A stretch of 64,000 nucleotides of DNA from Cololabis saira (GCF_033807715.1 NC_084592.1:822001-886000), one strand, 5' to 3'. Shown: positions 21,498-33,162, counted from the first letter of the stretch. Notes: a model not told the origin generated them from the sequence alone. Numbers and translations are program-made.

Positions 21498-22155
21498 TTA
21501 AGGACGTCCACCTGATCCACCCCAAATCAGAATCAGAAAACAGATATAGATAATGAATGACAATGTTATGTTAAGAACATGACCATCAGGAGGGGGATGG
21601 CAGGGAGATGTCTGTGCAGAGTAAATAATGTGCAATGCTTAAATAGAAACATTTCCTGAGGCCAACATGCAGCCGTGGTGGGCTCAGCTGCAGAGCTTCA
21701 GGAAATAAAAGCTTTTTTATGCCATAGACCAACTATCAGCTCTCGCCTGGCTTCTGTGACCAGCAAACAGCCAGTCCTCTCTTCAAAACTCCCTGGAAGG
21801 AGTCCTACTACAGAGGACTTTTCTAAAACACTAATGAGACAGGACACATGAGGACAGATGTGAAGGTTAGTAGAAAAAGTGCATAAGCAGACAAATGAAA
21901 CAAATCCAAGGAACACAAAGGAGCCAACAGAAACCACCTTTTCATGAAACCATCATAAATCTATGAAAACGTGCTGAAAACGTTCAGTTATTTTTTTAAC
22001 ATCTGTAACATCGACATCATTGCAGTCGGTGGATGTGGTGCTGACGAACATTGATACTTTTTATATGTTTTTATTACAATCTTCTGACGGCGGTGGATCC
22101 AGGTCGGGCCAACATTTACAAAATAAATGTTAAAACTGCTGATACTGCTACATTT
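21498..22155. other. Anonymous sequence, no gene seen
   Basis: Unique-looking sequence with only short frames. I see no splice-bounded exon or repeat end. Confidence 0.35.
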
Positions 22156-23085
22156 TTAGGGCCTGAGCACTTACAGTGCGAAGGCCCTATTGTATCTGTC
22201 GGAATTTTTTTCCTCGTTCTCCGTTTTTCTTTTTCTGACGAAATGAGGGCCTTTTTTCCCCCCTAAACGCCCCCCAAAAGTCACCAAATTTTGCACGAAA
22301 GCCAGGCCTGGTGAAAAATGTGATATTTAATAGTTTGCATTAATGGGCGTGGCCTAATGGCTCAACAGCGCCCCCTAGAAAACTTTGTGCCTCAAGCCCC
22401 ACAATACGGTTTGACGTACAAGCACGGAAATCGGTACACACCTGTATCATCTCGCAACTTAAAGAAAAGTCTCTTGGCGCCATGGCCGAAACCCAACAGG
22501 AAGACGGCCATTTTGAATTAATCATGTAATTTTTCTGCAATTTATGCCATTTCTTCGGCCGCTTCTTCGCCCGAACCGTAACGTGCACCCTGGTGTGTTA
22601 TACATCAAAATGTGCGTCTGAATCCTGCGAAGATGCGCATTACTTTTCTCAGTCACTTTTGAATGGTTTGACATAAAGACTCGTTGGTGGTGTAATCGGA
22701 CTCGGTTTTGAGTCCTTGAACATAATTGGTGCAAATTAGCCCTTCTTCTGATTGGTCGATATTTGATAGTCCCTATTTTCTGCCATAACTTTTGAATGGT
22801 TTGACATAGAGAGTTGTGGATGGTGTCATCTGACTTGGTTTTGACTACCTGACCTTCATTGACATGACTTAGCCCCGCCCCTTCTTCTGATTGGTCGATA
22901 TCTGATGGTTCCTACTTTCTGCCATAACTTTTGAATGGTTTGATATAAAGAGTCGTGGGTGGTGTCATCCGCTAGTGTCCAGGCCTGAAGAATCTACATG
23001 CAAGTCATACAAACGCTTCCACTGCAGCACACCTGAACGTGCAGGATGCGAGGGCCTGTTCATCGCTGTTTGCAGCTTTAATTAT
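22156..23085. repeat. Complete copy of the element with about 130-bp repeats
   Basis: The 5' end TAGGGCCTGAGCACTTACAG and the block GGCGTGGCCTAATGGCTCAA precede three to four of the 130-bp units. The copy closes with CCACTGCAGCACACCTGAAC and GCAGCTTTAATTATT. It gives the full-length layout that the copies at 18.8-21.1 kb lack. Confidence 0.75.
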
Positions 23086-23172
23086 TATTATTATTATTAT
23101 TAGTAGTAGTAGTAGTAGTGGTAGTGGTAGTGGTAGTAGTAGTAGTAGTATTGTCCATCCATCCATCCATCC
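23086..23172. repeat. Compound microsatellite (ATT)n-(AGT)n-(CCAT)n
   Basis: Simple repeats join the end of the previous repeat to the (CCAT)n tail of the minus-strand Rex3 copy. Confidence 0.95.
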
Positions 23173-23634
23173 ATTTTCCGCCGCTTATCCGGAACTGGGT
23201 CGCGGGGGCAGCAGTCTCAGCAGAGATGCCCAGACTTCCTTTACCCAAGACACTTCCTCCAGCTCTTCCGAGTCTTCCGAGGGGAGTCCGAGGCATTCCG
23301 AGGGCAGCTGCCAGCTGACCTGGGTCTTCCCCGGGGTCTCCTCCCAGAGGGACATGCCTGGAACACCTCCCTAGGGAGGTGGGACATGCCTGGAACACCT
23401 CCCTAGGGAGGCGTCCAGGAGGCATCCGATACAGATGCCCAAGCCACCTCAGCTGACTCTTCTCAATGTGAAGGAGCAGCGGCTCGACTCCAAGCTCCTC
23501 CCGGGTGACCGAACTCCTCACCCTATCTCTAAGGGAGCGTCCAGCCACCCTGCGGAGGGAAGTCATCTCTAAGGGAGCGTCCAGCCACCCTGCGGAGGAC
23601 CTTTCGGTCACTACCCAAAGTTCATGACCATAGG

Positions 23635-25858
23635 TTCAATTCAATTAAATTAAATTTTATTTGTATAGCGTCTAATACAACAGATGTTGTCTCTAGACGC
23701 TTTCCAGAGATCCAGAACATGAACAGAAACATACACAGAAACATAAACATAAACATAAACATAAACATAAACATAAACCCCCGAGCAATTATTATATAAA
23801 CAATGGCAGGTAAAAACTTCCATAGTGGGAGAAAAGCCTTAAGCCAAACAGTGGCAAGGAAAAACTCCCCTTTAGGAGGGAAGAAACCTTGAGCAGGACC
23901 AGGCTCATAAGGGGGGACCCTCCTGCCGAAGGCCAGACTGGGGGAGTCAGGGACGTCAGCAGCACACAGCAGGCAGGTGGAAGCAGCAGCGGGATGACCA
24001 GAGGTGGGGGGGGGGCGTCAGCAGCACACAACAGTCATGTGGAAGCAGCAGCGGGATGACCAGAGGGGGGGGTGCAGGCAGGCGGAAGCAGCAACAGCAG
24101 ACATCCACGTAGACAGGTGGAAGCAGCAACGGGATGACCGGGGATGGGGGGGGGGCGGGAACACAGGCCAGAACGCAGCTCCCGAGGCTCCAGCCTGCAA
24201 ACATGCACAAAAGAGAAAAAAGGGGGGCCGGCACAAGAAACTACAGGAACGATGGACAAAAATGATAGCTATGAGATATTTATAATAAATAAAAATGGTA
24301 ATGGAGAAGAGAGGCAGGGAAAAGGGGAGGAGAAGAAGGGTGAGAGGCACCGCCCAGCGGATCATGTCGGTGCCCCCCTGCAGCATAAGCCTATAGCAGC
24401 ATATCTACCGCGAAGCTATATTTGAGACTAACTATTATAGTTTTGTTCTATAGCTGCAACTATGACTACTGACTCTAACACACTAGAGTTTACACTACCT
24501 AGAGATTTACCAACACCAGCTAGAGGTTTACTAAACACTAACTATAGGCTTTACTAAACAGAAAGGTTTTAAGTTTAGTTTTAAAGGTGGAGGTGGTGTC
24601 AGCCTCCTTAACCCAGATTGGAAGTTGGTTCCAAAGTAATGGTGCCTGATAGCAGAACGCCCGCCCTCCAAATCTACATTTAGATACTGTAGGAACTACG
24701 AGTAAACCTGCACCCTGGGAGCGGAGAGCTCTGCAAGGAACATAAGGCACTATCAAATCTTGTAAATACTGCGGAGCTAAGCCGTTTTGGGCTTTATATG
24801 CAAGTAATAAAATTTTAAATTGAATTCTGAATTTTACAGGTAGCCAATGGAGCGACGCTAACACTGGAGAGACGTGGTCTCTCCTGCTGATTCCTGTCAG
24901 CACTCGTGCTGCTGCATTCTGGATCAGCTGGAGCCTATTCAGCAAATTACTTGGACATCCTGCTAACAACACATTACAGTAATCCAGTCTAGAAGATACA
25001 AACGCATGAACTAGTTTTTCTGCATCACTCTGCGAGAGGATTTTCCTAATTTTTGCAATATTACGGAAATGGAAAAACGCTATTTTACAAACCTGATTAA
25101 CATATGGTTTAAACGACAAATCCTGATCGAAAACAACACCAAGGTTTCTCACAGTTGCACTGGAAGCCATCGCAACACCATCTAGTCCCTTCCTAAGATG
25201 CTCTGGACCAAGAATGATAACCTCTGTTTTATCTGAATTTAGAAGCAAGAAATTTCTGGACATCCAGTCTTTGATATCCCTAAGACATGCCTGAAGTTTA
25301 ACCAACGGTTCTGTCTCATCCGGCTTCATAGACAAATAGAGCTGCGTATCATCAGCATAGCAATGAAAGTGTATGCCGTGATTCTGGATTATACTTCCCA
25401 ACGGCTGCATGTATAAACTGAACAAGATTGGCCCTAGCACTGAACCCTGCGGAACACCATAACAGACCCTTGACTGTTCTGAAGAAACCTCATGTACATG
25501 AACAAACTGGAACCTGTCAGATAGATATGATTTAAACCAACGTAGAGCTGTCCCTTTAATCCCAACAACATGCTCTAACCTGTGCAGTAAAATGCCATGA
25601 TCTACAGTGTCAAAAGCAGCACTGAGGTCCAGTAGAACCAATATGGACACTAATCCCTTATCTGAGGCCATAAGAAGGTCATTCGTGACTCGAACCAGTG
25701 CTGTCTCTGTGCTATGATGCATTCTGAACCCTGACTGAAAGACTTCAAACAGATCATTTCTATACAAATAGTCACATAACTGGCTTGAAACTGCCTTTTC
25801 CAGAATTTTAGATACAAATGGAAGGTTAGAAATTGGCCTATAATTAGCTAAGGGTGTC
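23635..25858 (-). mobile_element. L2-type LINE, 5'-truncated, inserted in Rex3
   Basis: A 3' fragment of an L2-type element starts inside the RT and runs through a 0.9-kb 3' UTR to an (ATTGA)n-type tail. TAGG occurs at both borders (23631-23634 and 25859-25862). The flanking Rex3 text is continuous when the element is removed; compare 45400-45420. Confidence 0.9.
24538..25858 (-). CDS. L2-type reverse transcriptase, C-terminal part, uninterrupted
   Basis: An open frame runs from the truncation point (LANYRPISNLPFVSKILEKA) to the stop at 24538. It covers all palm motifs: FQSGFRMHHSTETAL, LLDLSAAFDTVDH, GVPQGSVLGPILFSLYM and HCYADDTQLYLS. The usual L2 C-terminal domain follows (RLDYCNVLLAG, LQLIQNAAARVLTG, WLPVKFRIQFKILLLAYKA). 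There is no endonuclease because the copy is 5'-truncated, so there is no native start; the first ATG is at 25767. More than 430 codons without a stop suggest a fairly young insertion. Confidence 0.9.
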
Positions 25859-26348
25859 TAGGTGAGGGTAGGTGCGTAGATTGACCGGTAAATCGAGAGC
25901 TTCGCCTTTCGACTCAGCTCCTTCTTCACCACGACGGTCCGGTACACCGACCGCATAACTGCGGACGCTGCACCGATCCGTCTATCAATCTCACGCTCCA
26001 TCATTCCCTCACTCGTGAACAAGACCCCGAGATACTTGAACTCCTCCACCTGAGGCAGGACTTCTCCCCCCACCCGGAGAAGGCACGCCACCCTTTCCCG
26101 GTGGAGAACCATGGCCTCTGTGTTGGAGGTGCTGATTCTCATCCCTGCCGCGTCGCACTCGGCCTCAAACCGCCCCAGCACATGCTGGAGGTCCCGGTCC
26201 GATTAAGCCAACAGGACAACATCATCCGCAAAAAGCAAAAACCGGATCCCCTCCTCCCTGGCTACGCCTAGAAATCCTGTCCATAAAAATTATGAACAGG
26301 ACCGGTGACAAAGGGCAGCCCTGCCGGAGTCCAACATGCACCGGGAAC

Positions 26349-27545
26349 CAGTGCTTTAAGTGGACAAAAATAAGTGCCGGTACTCCCCTTATTCAACTGA
26401 TGTCAGGTAAATTAGGCAGTGGGTAACAGCAGATGTTATATATTTAATTTATTTATTTATTTAAGTTATATATTTAAATACTAGGACATGATCCTGAATT
26501 TTAAAAAGAAAATTGTTTTATTGAATTTTCCAAACAAATTATGTGTACACAAGGGAGGTCTTCAGGGGGTGGCCCTCAGGTAGCAGAGAGGCTGATGCAC
26601 AACCGAACTAACTGGCACTAACTGGAGTTCCCTGTGGACAGACACATGAGAGACACACAGAGATAAGATATGGAGACAAGGCATGGAGAAAATTGGAGAA
26701 GTGAGCTATGCAGTTGACAAGTAAATCAATTAAATAACATACTCCTGTGTTTGTTTCTATCATAAAAAAAAGTTGACAATGACTGTCTATTATTTTAGAC
26801 TTAAATATTTGATTGTAGTGAAACTTAAAAGGCCAAATTCACATATTTTGGAGGACTGTAGCTCCTCCCGGTAGAAAGCATGAGACCCGAGTTCGTTTTA
26901 AAAACAGGGTTTATTCCCGGTCACCGACCGACCCATGAGAACTAAAGAAAATAAAGGTGAACAAGCAATCATGTAAATACACGTGCAAATTCAGGCTTGT
27001 AGCTTAATGTAATTACACAGACACACAATTAACACACCTCGTAGGCTGCACACTACCAAAAAGGGCTGAATCTTGTCTTTTCTTCTGTCTTCGTCTTCTT
27101 TGTGTATATTTAGTGTTGTTACTATTTATCTTTACATTAATCTTATTGCGTGTGGAAACAACCGTCCGTATGTTCTCTCCCTTACCAGGCTTTGCCAGGT
27201 GGTGTTGATAAAAGTGGTACCGTCTAGAAACAAAAATACAAACAATACGTCCGCACAATAATGGGCAGGTAGGAACCAAAAAATACATAAATAAATGAGA
27301 ATATTAAACTGACATGTGGGCAGTTAGAAGGACCAACAACATGATATTATTGAGTGAACGTCTTCTGAGGGGCAGTCGCGTTGTCATGGCGACGCCACTG
27401 TATAGCCAAATCGCAAGGAGAGAACAGAGTACTATGAGCTCATGAGAAGTCCCGGTATGCCGTAAAAAGTCCTGGTACGCCAGAGGCTAATATTGAGAAG
27501 TGCGGGTACTCCGTGCCGCTGCGTACCAGCCCACTTAAAGCACTG
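26349..27545. mobile_element. Non-autonomous hAT element with 8-bp target duplication
   Basis: CCGGGAAC lies on both sides (26341-26348 and 27546-27553). The ends CAGTGCTTTAAGTGG and its inverted copy are perfect over 15 bases, and GTACTCC/GGTAC motifs lie just inside. It is about 1.2 kb with no transposase. It interrupts the minus-strand Rex3 copy in the RT. Confidence 0.9.
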
Positions 27546-28557
27546 CCGGGAACAAGTCTTAACAACAAGACTTACTGCCGGTAATGCGAACCAAACTCCT
27601 GCTCCGATCATACAGAGACCGGATAGCCCTTAATAGAGGGCCCCGGACCCCATACTCACCGAGCGCCCCCCACAGAATGGCACGAGGGACACAGTCAAAT
27701 GCCTTCTCCAGATCGACAAAGCACATGTAGACTGGTTGGGCAATTTCCCATGAACCCTTGAGCACCCTGCGGAGGGTGTAGCGCTGGTCCAGTGTTCCAC
27801 GACCGGGACAAAAACCGCATTGTTCCTCCTGAATCCGAGGTTCCACTATCCAGACGTTCCCAACAGATCCTCACAATCCGTTTGGGTCTGCCCGGTCTGT
27901 CCAACTTCCTCCTCCACCAGCGCATCCAACTCACCACCAGGTGGTGATCAGTTGACAGCTCAGCCCCTCTCTTCACCCTAGTGTCCAAGACATGCGGCCG
28001 AAGGTCAGATGAAATGACAACAAAGTCGATCATTGACCTCCGGCCTAGGGTGTCCTGGTGCCACGTGCACTGATGGACACCCTTATGTTTGAACATGGTG
28101 TTCGTTATGGACAAACCGTGACTAGCACAGAAGTCCAACAACAAAGCACCACTCAGGTTCAGATCGGGGAGGCCATTCCTTCCAATCAAGCCTCTCCAGG
28201 TATCACTGTCATTGCCCACGTGAGCGTTGAAAGTCCCCAGTTGGAGCACTATCCAGTACTCCTCCCAGGGACCCCAAGAAGGCCGGGTACTCCGCACTGC
28301 CGTTCGGCTCGTAGGCACAAACAACAGTGAGAGACCTTTTCCCGACCCGAAGGCACAGGGAAAAGACGCTAAGTATCCTTGTTATATGTATTTATTAAAT
28401 GTTGAGTGTGCGGTGTCTACGGTGTTATTAAAACCGTGGGGCGGGGAGTACCGGGCCACACGGGACAGTGTCCCCCATGCCCCGGACCCCCCACCCCCTC
28501 ACACCTGTGCGTGTGAATCATGTAGGGGGCACAGGAGGGGGAATGGCTTATGCCTTC

Positions 28558-29886
28558 ACTGGCTCTAATAGCCGACCAATAATTTTGACACCAGCTCTTA
28601 ATAAAATCCTAGAAAAAATAGTTTTCAATCAAATACAAGATTATTTTACTGTGAATAATTTGATAAGTGAATACCAGCATGCTTATAGAGAGGACCACTC
28701 AACAGCCACAGCACTTACTCAAATGACAGAAGATTGGTTGAGAGAGATGGACAGGAAAAATCTGGTGGGAGCAGTACTATTGGACTACAGTGCAGCCTTT
28801 GATGTAATTGATCACAGACTGCTAATTAATAAACTCAGGTGGTATGGTTTCACTCCAACAACGACTGCATGGATGGAGAGTTATCTACACAATAGAACCC
28901 AAAGAGTATTTTTTAATGGCAGCTTCTCAGAGATTAGAAATGTTGAGTCTGGAATTCCACAAGGAAGTTCATTAGGTCCTTTACTCTACTCTATATTTAC
29001 GAATGACTTTCCTCTGACGCTGGAAAAAGCAAAAGTGTCTATGTTTTCTGATGACACGACATTATATGCACATGCACCCACACTGAGAGAAATCAGTGAA
29101 ATCCTAAATAAAGAACTGACTGCAGTAGTAAGATGGGTAACTAGTAACAGACTCGCTTTAAATATACAAAAAACAAAAAGCATTATCTTTGGCACAAATT
29201 ATTCACTGAGTGTTAAACCCCAGTTAAATTTGATGTTAAAGAATGTAAATGTTGAGCAGGTCAAAGAAACAAAGCTCTTGGGTGTCATCTTGACAAACAA
29301 TCTGTCATGGACAAGACATACAGATACAGTGGTTGCTAAGATGGGGAAGAACATATCAATTATAAGAAGATGTTCAATGTATTTAACTCCACAACTGACC
29401 AAAAAGGTAATTGAGACACTTGTCTTGTCAAACCTCGACTACTGCTCAGTGATATGGTCTGGTGCAAATATGAGGGACCTGGGAAAGCTGCAGCTGGCTC
29501 AAAATAGAGCAGCTCGGCTTGCTCTCAAATGTACATTAAGGTCTAATGTGAATGAGATGCATGTCAAGCTCTCCTGGACAAAAGTCACGGAGAGGCTGAC
29601 AATGTCACTCCTTGTATTCTTAAGGAAAATTATATTGTCAAAACATCCCATCTGTCTATATAATCAACTCACATTATGTTCCGACACACATACTTATAAA
29701 ACCAGACATGCCACAAGAGGTTGTTACCAACTGCCTAAAGCAAAAAAGGACTCTATGCAAAGTACTGTGTTGTATCGAGCCAGGTCATCATGGAATGCAC
29801 TGCCAGAAACCATCACCAAAGAAAAAACAAAACTGGGTTTCAAGAGGCTACTGAAATGTCATCTGATAGCCCATAGTAATATATAG
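28558..29886 (+). CDS. LINE reverse transcriptase, truncated but open
   Basis: The RT-like sequence begins at SRPIILTPALNKILEKIVF and is open to the stop at 29884-29886. The ATG at 28468 belongs to upstream unrelated DNA. Motifs seen are SEYQHAYREDHSTATALTQM, AVLLDYSAAFDVIDHRLL, GIPQGSSLGPLLYSIFTND and FSDDTTLYAHA, then a C-terminal region with NLDYCSVIWSGA and LQLAQNRAARLAL. The usual YADD is FSDD here, so the first residue of the catalytic box is altered. There is no endonuclease because of 5' truncation. The clade (Rex1/CR1/Jockey) is not resolved by eye. Confidence 0.85.
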   Translation, partial: TGSNSRPIILTPALNKILEKIVFNQIQDYFTVNNLISEYQHAYREDHSTATALTQMTEDWLREMDRKNLVGAVLLDYSAAFDVIDHRLLINKLRWYGFTPTTTAWMESYLHNRTQRVFFNGSFSEIRNVESGIPQGSSLGPLLYSIFTNDFPLTLEKAKVSMFSDDTTLYAHAPTLREISEILNKELTAVVRWVTSNRLALNIQKTKSIIFGTNYSLSVKPQLNLMLKNVNVEQVKETKLLGVILTNNLSWTRHTDTVVAKMGKNISIIRRCSMYLTPQLTKKVIETLVLSNLDYCSVIWSGANMRDLGKLQLAQNRAARLALKCTLRSNVNEMHVKLSWTKVTERLTMSLLVFLRKIILSKHPICLYNQLTLCSDTHTYKTRHATRGCYQLPKAKKDSMQSTVLYRARSSWNALPETITKEKTKLGFKRLLKCHLIAHSNI

Positions 29887-30375
29887 TAATATATAATAAT
29901 ATATAGTAATATATAGTAAAAATATAGTAGTATATAGTAATATATAGTAATAGGTAGAAGGCACACGACGAGGGCACGGCCAGAAACACATACATACACA
30001 TACACACTCACAAATGATGATGATTGTTGTTACTGTTTTATTTAGTTTTACTCCTTAAGTTGATGTATGAGATAATTATTTTTGTCTCATTTTATTTATT
30101 TATTACTATTATTGGGTAGTATTTTTTTTCTGGTTGTTTCTGTTTTTTGTTGTTTTGTAATTTTACTTAATTGTTATCATTGTTTTAATTATTGCTGCAA
30201 TGGTTGCAGTCATCATTAGTGTAAGTTTTTCCTTATCATTATAATTTGTATTTTAGTTGAACTTTTTCATTACCGGTACTCAATGTGAACTTACGGGTGG
30301 ACCCCAGGAAGATTAGTAGCTGCTGTGCAGCTGCTAATGGGGATCCAATCAAATAAACAATAAACAATAAACAAT
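28558..30375 (+). mobile_element. Jockey/CR1-group LINE, 5'-truncated, with 3' UTR
   Basis: The RT frame is followed by AT-rich DNA with a (TATATAGTAA)n stretch. A 3' UTR end reads GGACCCCAGGAAGATTAGTA, GCTGCTAATGGGGATCC, and closes with (AATAAAC)n. That TGGACCCCAGGAAGA...GGGGATCC end recurs in fish LINEs. The 5' border lies near 28558, where the RT frame begins inside motif 1. Confidence 0.8.
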
Positions 30376-30570
30376 GGAGGCCGAAGCCAGGAGGCAAGGC
30401 CAGCAGAGCTGGCCCTGGAAGGCGCCCACGCTCCCCCGCCGGCCATCCAGGTCGACGGGGGCCGGCCCGCCAAGCCGGGCCAGGGCCCCACCGCACCTCC
30501 ATGAGCGCCCCCGGTGCCGCCGGAGCCCCCAGGCGGAGGGGGAAATGGCCCAACATCCCTCCATTCATAC
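30376..30570. other. GC-rich segment with frames on both strands
   Basis: A 190-bp GC-rich stretch lies between a LINE tail and the L2 5' region. Open frames on both strands overlap fully and are Pro/Arg/Gly-rich, as expected from composition. I do not recognise it. Confidence 0.4.
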
Positions 30571-30945
30571 TGATTTATTATGGCCTTAAGTTGTTGGTAT
30601 TCTAAAAATCTGTTACTGCTAATTCCATATTGAACAGTGAGTGTATAAAAGGGTACAAACTGTCCACCTCCAGCCTGCTCTTGCGTGCTTGCTGATTGGG
30701 TAACGTACTGCGTCACGCATCGCGTCACTTCCTGGTGTTGCGGTCTGTTGCTGCTGCACGGCGTGCAAGCTCAGATCTCTCCCGACTTTTTTGTCTAAAA
30801 CTTAGACTGTTTTCTGGTAAAATAGCACTATATCTGGTACATTACTGTCTTTATTTCAACACTCGCTCATTTTCTCTTCCATATCTTTCACTGTCACCAA
30901 TCACCGATACATTTTCTGTCCGTTAGCCTCCGTTAGCATCTTAGC

Positions 30946-31815
30946 ATGGCCTCTCCGTCTCCTTCACCTCTTTGCTGCTCAGTGTGTGAAATGTTTAGTT
31001 ATTCCTCTGCCTCCTTTAGTGAAGACGGTAAGTGCTTAAAATGTAGTTTATTTACAGGGCTGGAGGCGAGGCTCAGTCAGTTAGAGGTCCGGTTCTGCCA
31101 ATTTGACCATAGTCCAATAGCCTCCTCAGCTAACCAGGCTAAGCTAGCGGCGGACCGGCCCATAGCAGCTGCTGGTAGCCGCTCCCCTGCAGCTCCCGAG
31201 CAGCCGGCCAGTCAGGACCGGTGGGTGACGGTTCGGAGGAAGCGTAGTCTTAAAGGGCTCACGGAACACCACCACCCGCTTCATGTGTCTAACAGATTTT
31301 CCCCACTCAGCGACACACCCGTTGAGAAACCGACCCTGGTGATTGGCGACTCCATAGTCAGACATGTGAAGCCGACTCCAGAGACCATAGTTAGGTGTAT
31401 CCCGGGGGCCAGAGCGGGCGACATTGAAGCAAATTGGAAGCTACTGGCAAAGGGTAATCGTAAATATGGTAAAGTTATCATCCATGTCGGAGCTAATGAC
31501 TCCCGTCTTCGCCAGTCGGAAGTGACCAGAATGAATATTGTCTCGGTGTGTAACTACGCCAAAACCATGTCGGACTCCGTAGGTTTCTCTGGCCCCCTCC
31601 CCAATCTGACCAGCGATGACATGTTTAGTCGCATGCTCTCGCTCCGTCGCTGGTTGTATCAGTGGTGTTCAGAAAACGACGTGGCCTTTATTGACAATTG
31701 GGAAACGTTCTGGGGAAAGCCCGGTCTGATTAGAAGAGACGGCATTCATCCCACCCGGGATGGTGCTGCTCTTGTCTCTAGTAATTTGGCCTGTTTCATT
31801 AGACCCTCTCCCTGA
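30946..31815 (+). CDS. L2-type ORF1 protein with SGNH/GDSL esterase domain
   Basis: A 289-codon intact frame. The N-terminus has paired cysteines (CCSVC ... CLKC, residues about 10-34) that could bind zinc. A short coiled-coil-like stretch follows ([12 protein letters not shown]). The rest is an esterase fold: block I GDSIV with Ser136, block III GANDS at 182-186, and block V DGIHPT with Asp265 and His268. CR1/L2 ORF1 proteins are known to carry this esterase domain together with a zinc-finger part. They are thought to bind nucleic acid or membrane lipid for the retrotransposition complex. All catalytic residues are preserved. The start is the first ATG and lies 22 codons before any second one. 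Confidence 0.85.
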   Translation: MASPSPSPLCCSVCEMFSYSSASFSEDGKCLKCSLFTGLEARLSQLEVRFCQFDHSPIASSANQAKLAADRPIAAAGSRSPAAPEQPASQDRWVTVRRKRSLKGLTEHHHPLHVSNRFSPLSDTPVEKPTLVIGDSIVRHVKPTPETIVRCIPGARAGDIEANWKLLAKGNRKYGKVIIHVGANDSRLRQSEVTRMNIVSVCNYAKTMSDSVGFSGPLPNLTSDDMFSRMLSLRRWLYQWCSENDVAFIDNWETFWGKPGLIRRDGIHPTRDGAALVSSNLACFIRPSP

Positions 31816-31836
31816 CATTGCAGGGTCCAGGCCAGG

Positions 31837-32109
31837 ATGCAGAGCTGTAGTTTAACACACTTCTCTGCTGCTTCTCGAGGACCAACGCCTGCCAACAAAA
31901 CTGTAGGATTGCATGATGTAACTGGTAACTCTAACCAGGTGCCTAGCAAAATAGAAGTGGTTACAGTTCCCCGCCCTCCACAAGTTCACCAGGTGCGGCG
32001 TTATAGAGGCGTTAACCAAAATAATCTTGTAAAAATTAAAACCAATGCACATTTGGTACCAATAAGAGACCGAAAACCCTTAACGACTTTAGGAAAGGGA
32101 CAGCCCTGA
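31837..32109 (+). pseudogene. N-terminus of L2 ORF2, truncated
   Basis: This 90-codon frame starts 21 bases after the ORF1 stop. It reads like the leader that precedes the endonuclease in L2 elements (NNLVKIKTNAHLVPI). It runs into a 34-bp tandem repeat and stops before any endonuclease motif. Confidence 0.55.
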
Positions 32110-32181
32110 ACCCTTAACGACTTTAGGAATGGGACAGCCCTGAACCCTTAACGACTTTAGGAATGGGACAGCCCTGAACCC
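32080..32181. repeat. 34-bp tandem repeat, three units
   Basis: Units start TTAACGACTTTAGGAA at 32080, 32114 and 32148. They arose inside the L2 ORF2 leader and mark its truncation point. Confidence 0.95.
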
Positions 32182-32190
32182 TTACGCAAG

Positions 32191-33162
32191 TTGCGGGAGC
32201 GTGCACGTAAGTCTGTGAGGGTGGAGATTGGGATTCAGCTATAGTATGTGAAAGAATTATAGATGCTAGACTACGGGCAAGTGATCATTTGTGAGCAGCA
32301 ATATGGTTTAATGGGCCAGTATCTATAGAGGGAGTCCCAGGGTTACATACTGTATGTGCAGTCTCCACATGTCCCAGGATCTGTACCTTCCACCTGTTGT
32401 CCACTTCCTCTGGATCCACGGACACCTGGCCATTCCTCAAATTCTAGCCATTATTAAAACTGTGACAGCAATCATTTTTATGTGCATGTTTATAATGACT
32501 TACATTATCCTGTGACAATGTATTTGCCAGGACATAATGGAATACTAATAAATGTATTATTCAAAATGCACACTGACCATCAAAGTACATTTCTACAATT
32601 TCTACAAGTGAGGGTGACATTCATCATTTAGGTTGAATGCATATTTGACAGGGTTCCCACATGAAGTCCCACTTGTGTGACTATACGTTATATCTCCGTT
32701 GAAATTTGTGGATGTCATGATGAATGAAGTTTAACAAAAGCAAGCGCTCCTTTGTTCACCTGAACACGGTGCTGTTGATGAGAGAGACAGATGGAGCTAC
32801 TGCTCCTGGCCCTGCTTTCAAACTCAGTCAAATTACCTTCACGCTTGAGTGCATAAAGAAACTCACAACAGTCCAAATAAATCCAAAGTAAGATTTGTTT
32901 TGTATTTAAATCTTTTAATATTCTTAGTTGTTTAATTGAAGAAAACATCATAGCTACAGAAAACAACCTGGTACTAAAAGGTGCAACTGGCAGGGGTGAT
33001 TAAGGATGTTAAAAACTGCTAAATAACTGTGATAGTTAAGTTGACTCAACTTCTAGTCACTTTATTATAATCGGGGGGGGGGGGGGGGCATTTTTGTATT
33101 TAGTAATAAGAAGATAGAGGAAGACAAAGGACAAAAAATATTTAAAAGATTTTGGTGATATA
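32191..33162. other. Anonymous sequence with a G-tract
   Basis: No gene or repeat end is seen. A run of about 17 G lies near 33073-33088. The minus frame 32715-32966 resembles nothing known. Confidence 0.35.

Larger units (their letters stand above)
23157..28362 (-). mobile_element. Rex3/RTE-type LINE, minus strand, split by L2 and hAT insertions
   Basis: Read on the minus strand, three blocks are collinear with the plus-strand Rex3 copy at 58.6-61.9 kb: 28362-27546, 26340-25863 and 23630-23157. The 5' block has endonuclease motifs ([34 protein letters not shown]). An internal deletion near 27850 then joins the endonuclease to the RT at [24 protein letters not shown] and the later HERVACLLRVGGEVLPQVEEF block follow, and the copy ends in a (GGAT)n tail. 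RTE proteins carry out target-primed reverse transcription. The deletion, frameshifts and two insertions make this copy dead. Confidence 0.85.
30600..32190 (+). mobile_element. L2-type LINE 5' half (5' UTR, ORF1, start of ORF2)
   Basis: An intact ORF1 and the first part of ORF2 are preceded by an untranslated leader (about 30700-30945) and followed by an abrupt end near 32190. The 3' half, with endonuclease and RT, is missing. A 5'-complete, 3'-lacking LINE is unusual, since most copies lose the 5' end. A TATAAAAGG sequence lies at 30644-30652; whether it belongs to the element is unknown. Confidence 0.7.

Noticed and set aside
30644..30652. TATAAAAGG as a host-gene promoter
   Set aside because: It is followed only by an L2 leader and ORF1, with no host gene downstream on that strand. 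Kept only as a remark.
30239..30728. Pro/Gly/Arg-rich frames on both strands at the LINE/L2 border
   Set aside because: The overlapping frames are explained by GC-rich composition and there is no family resemblance.
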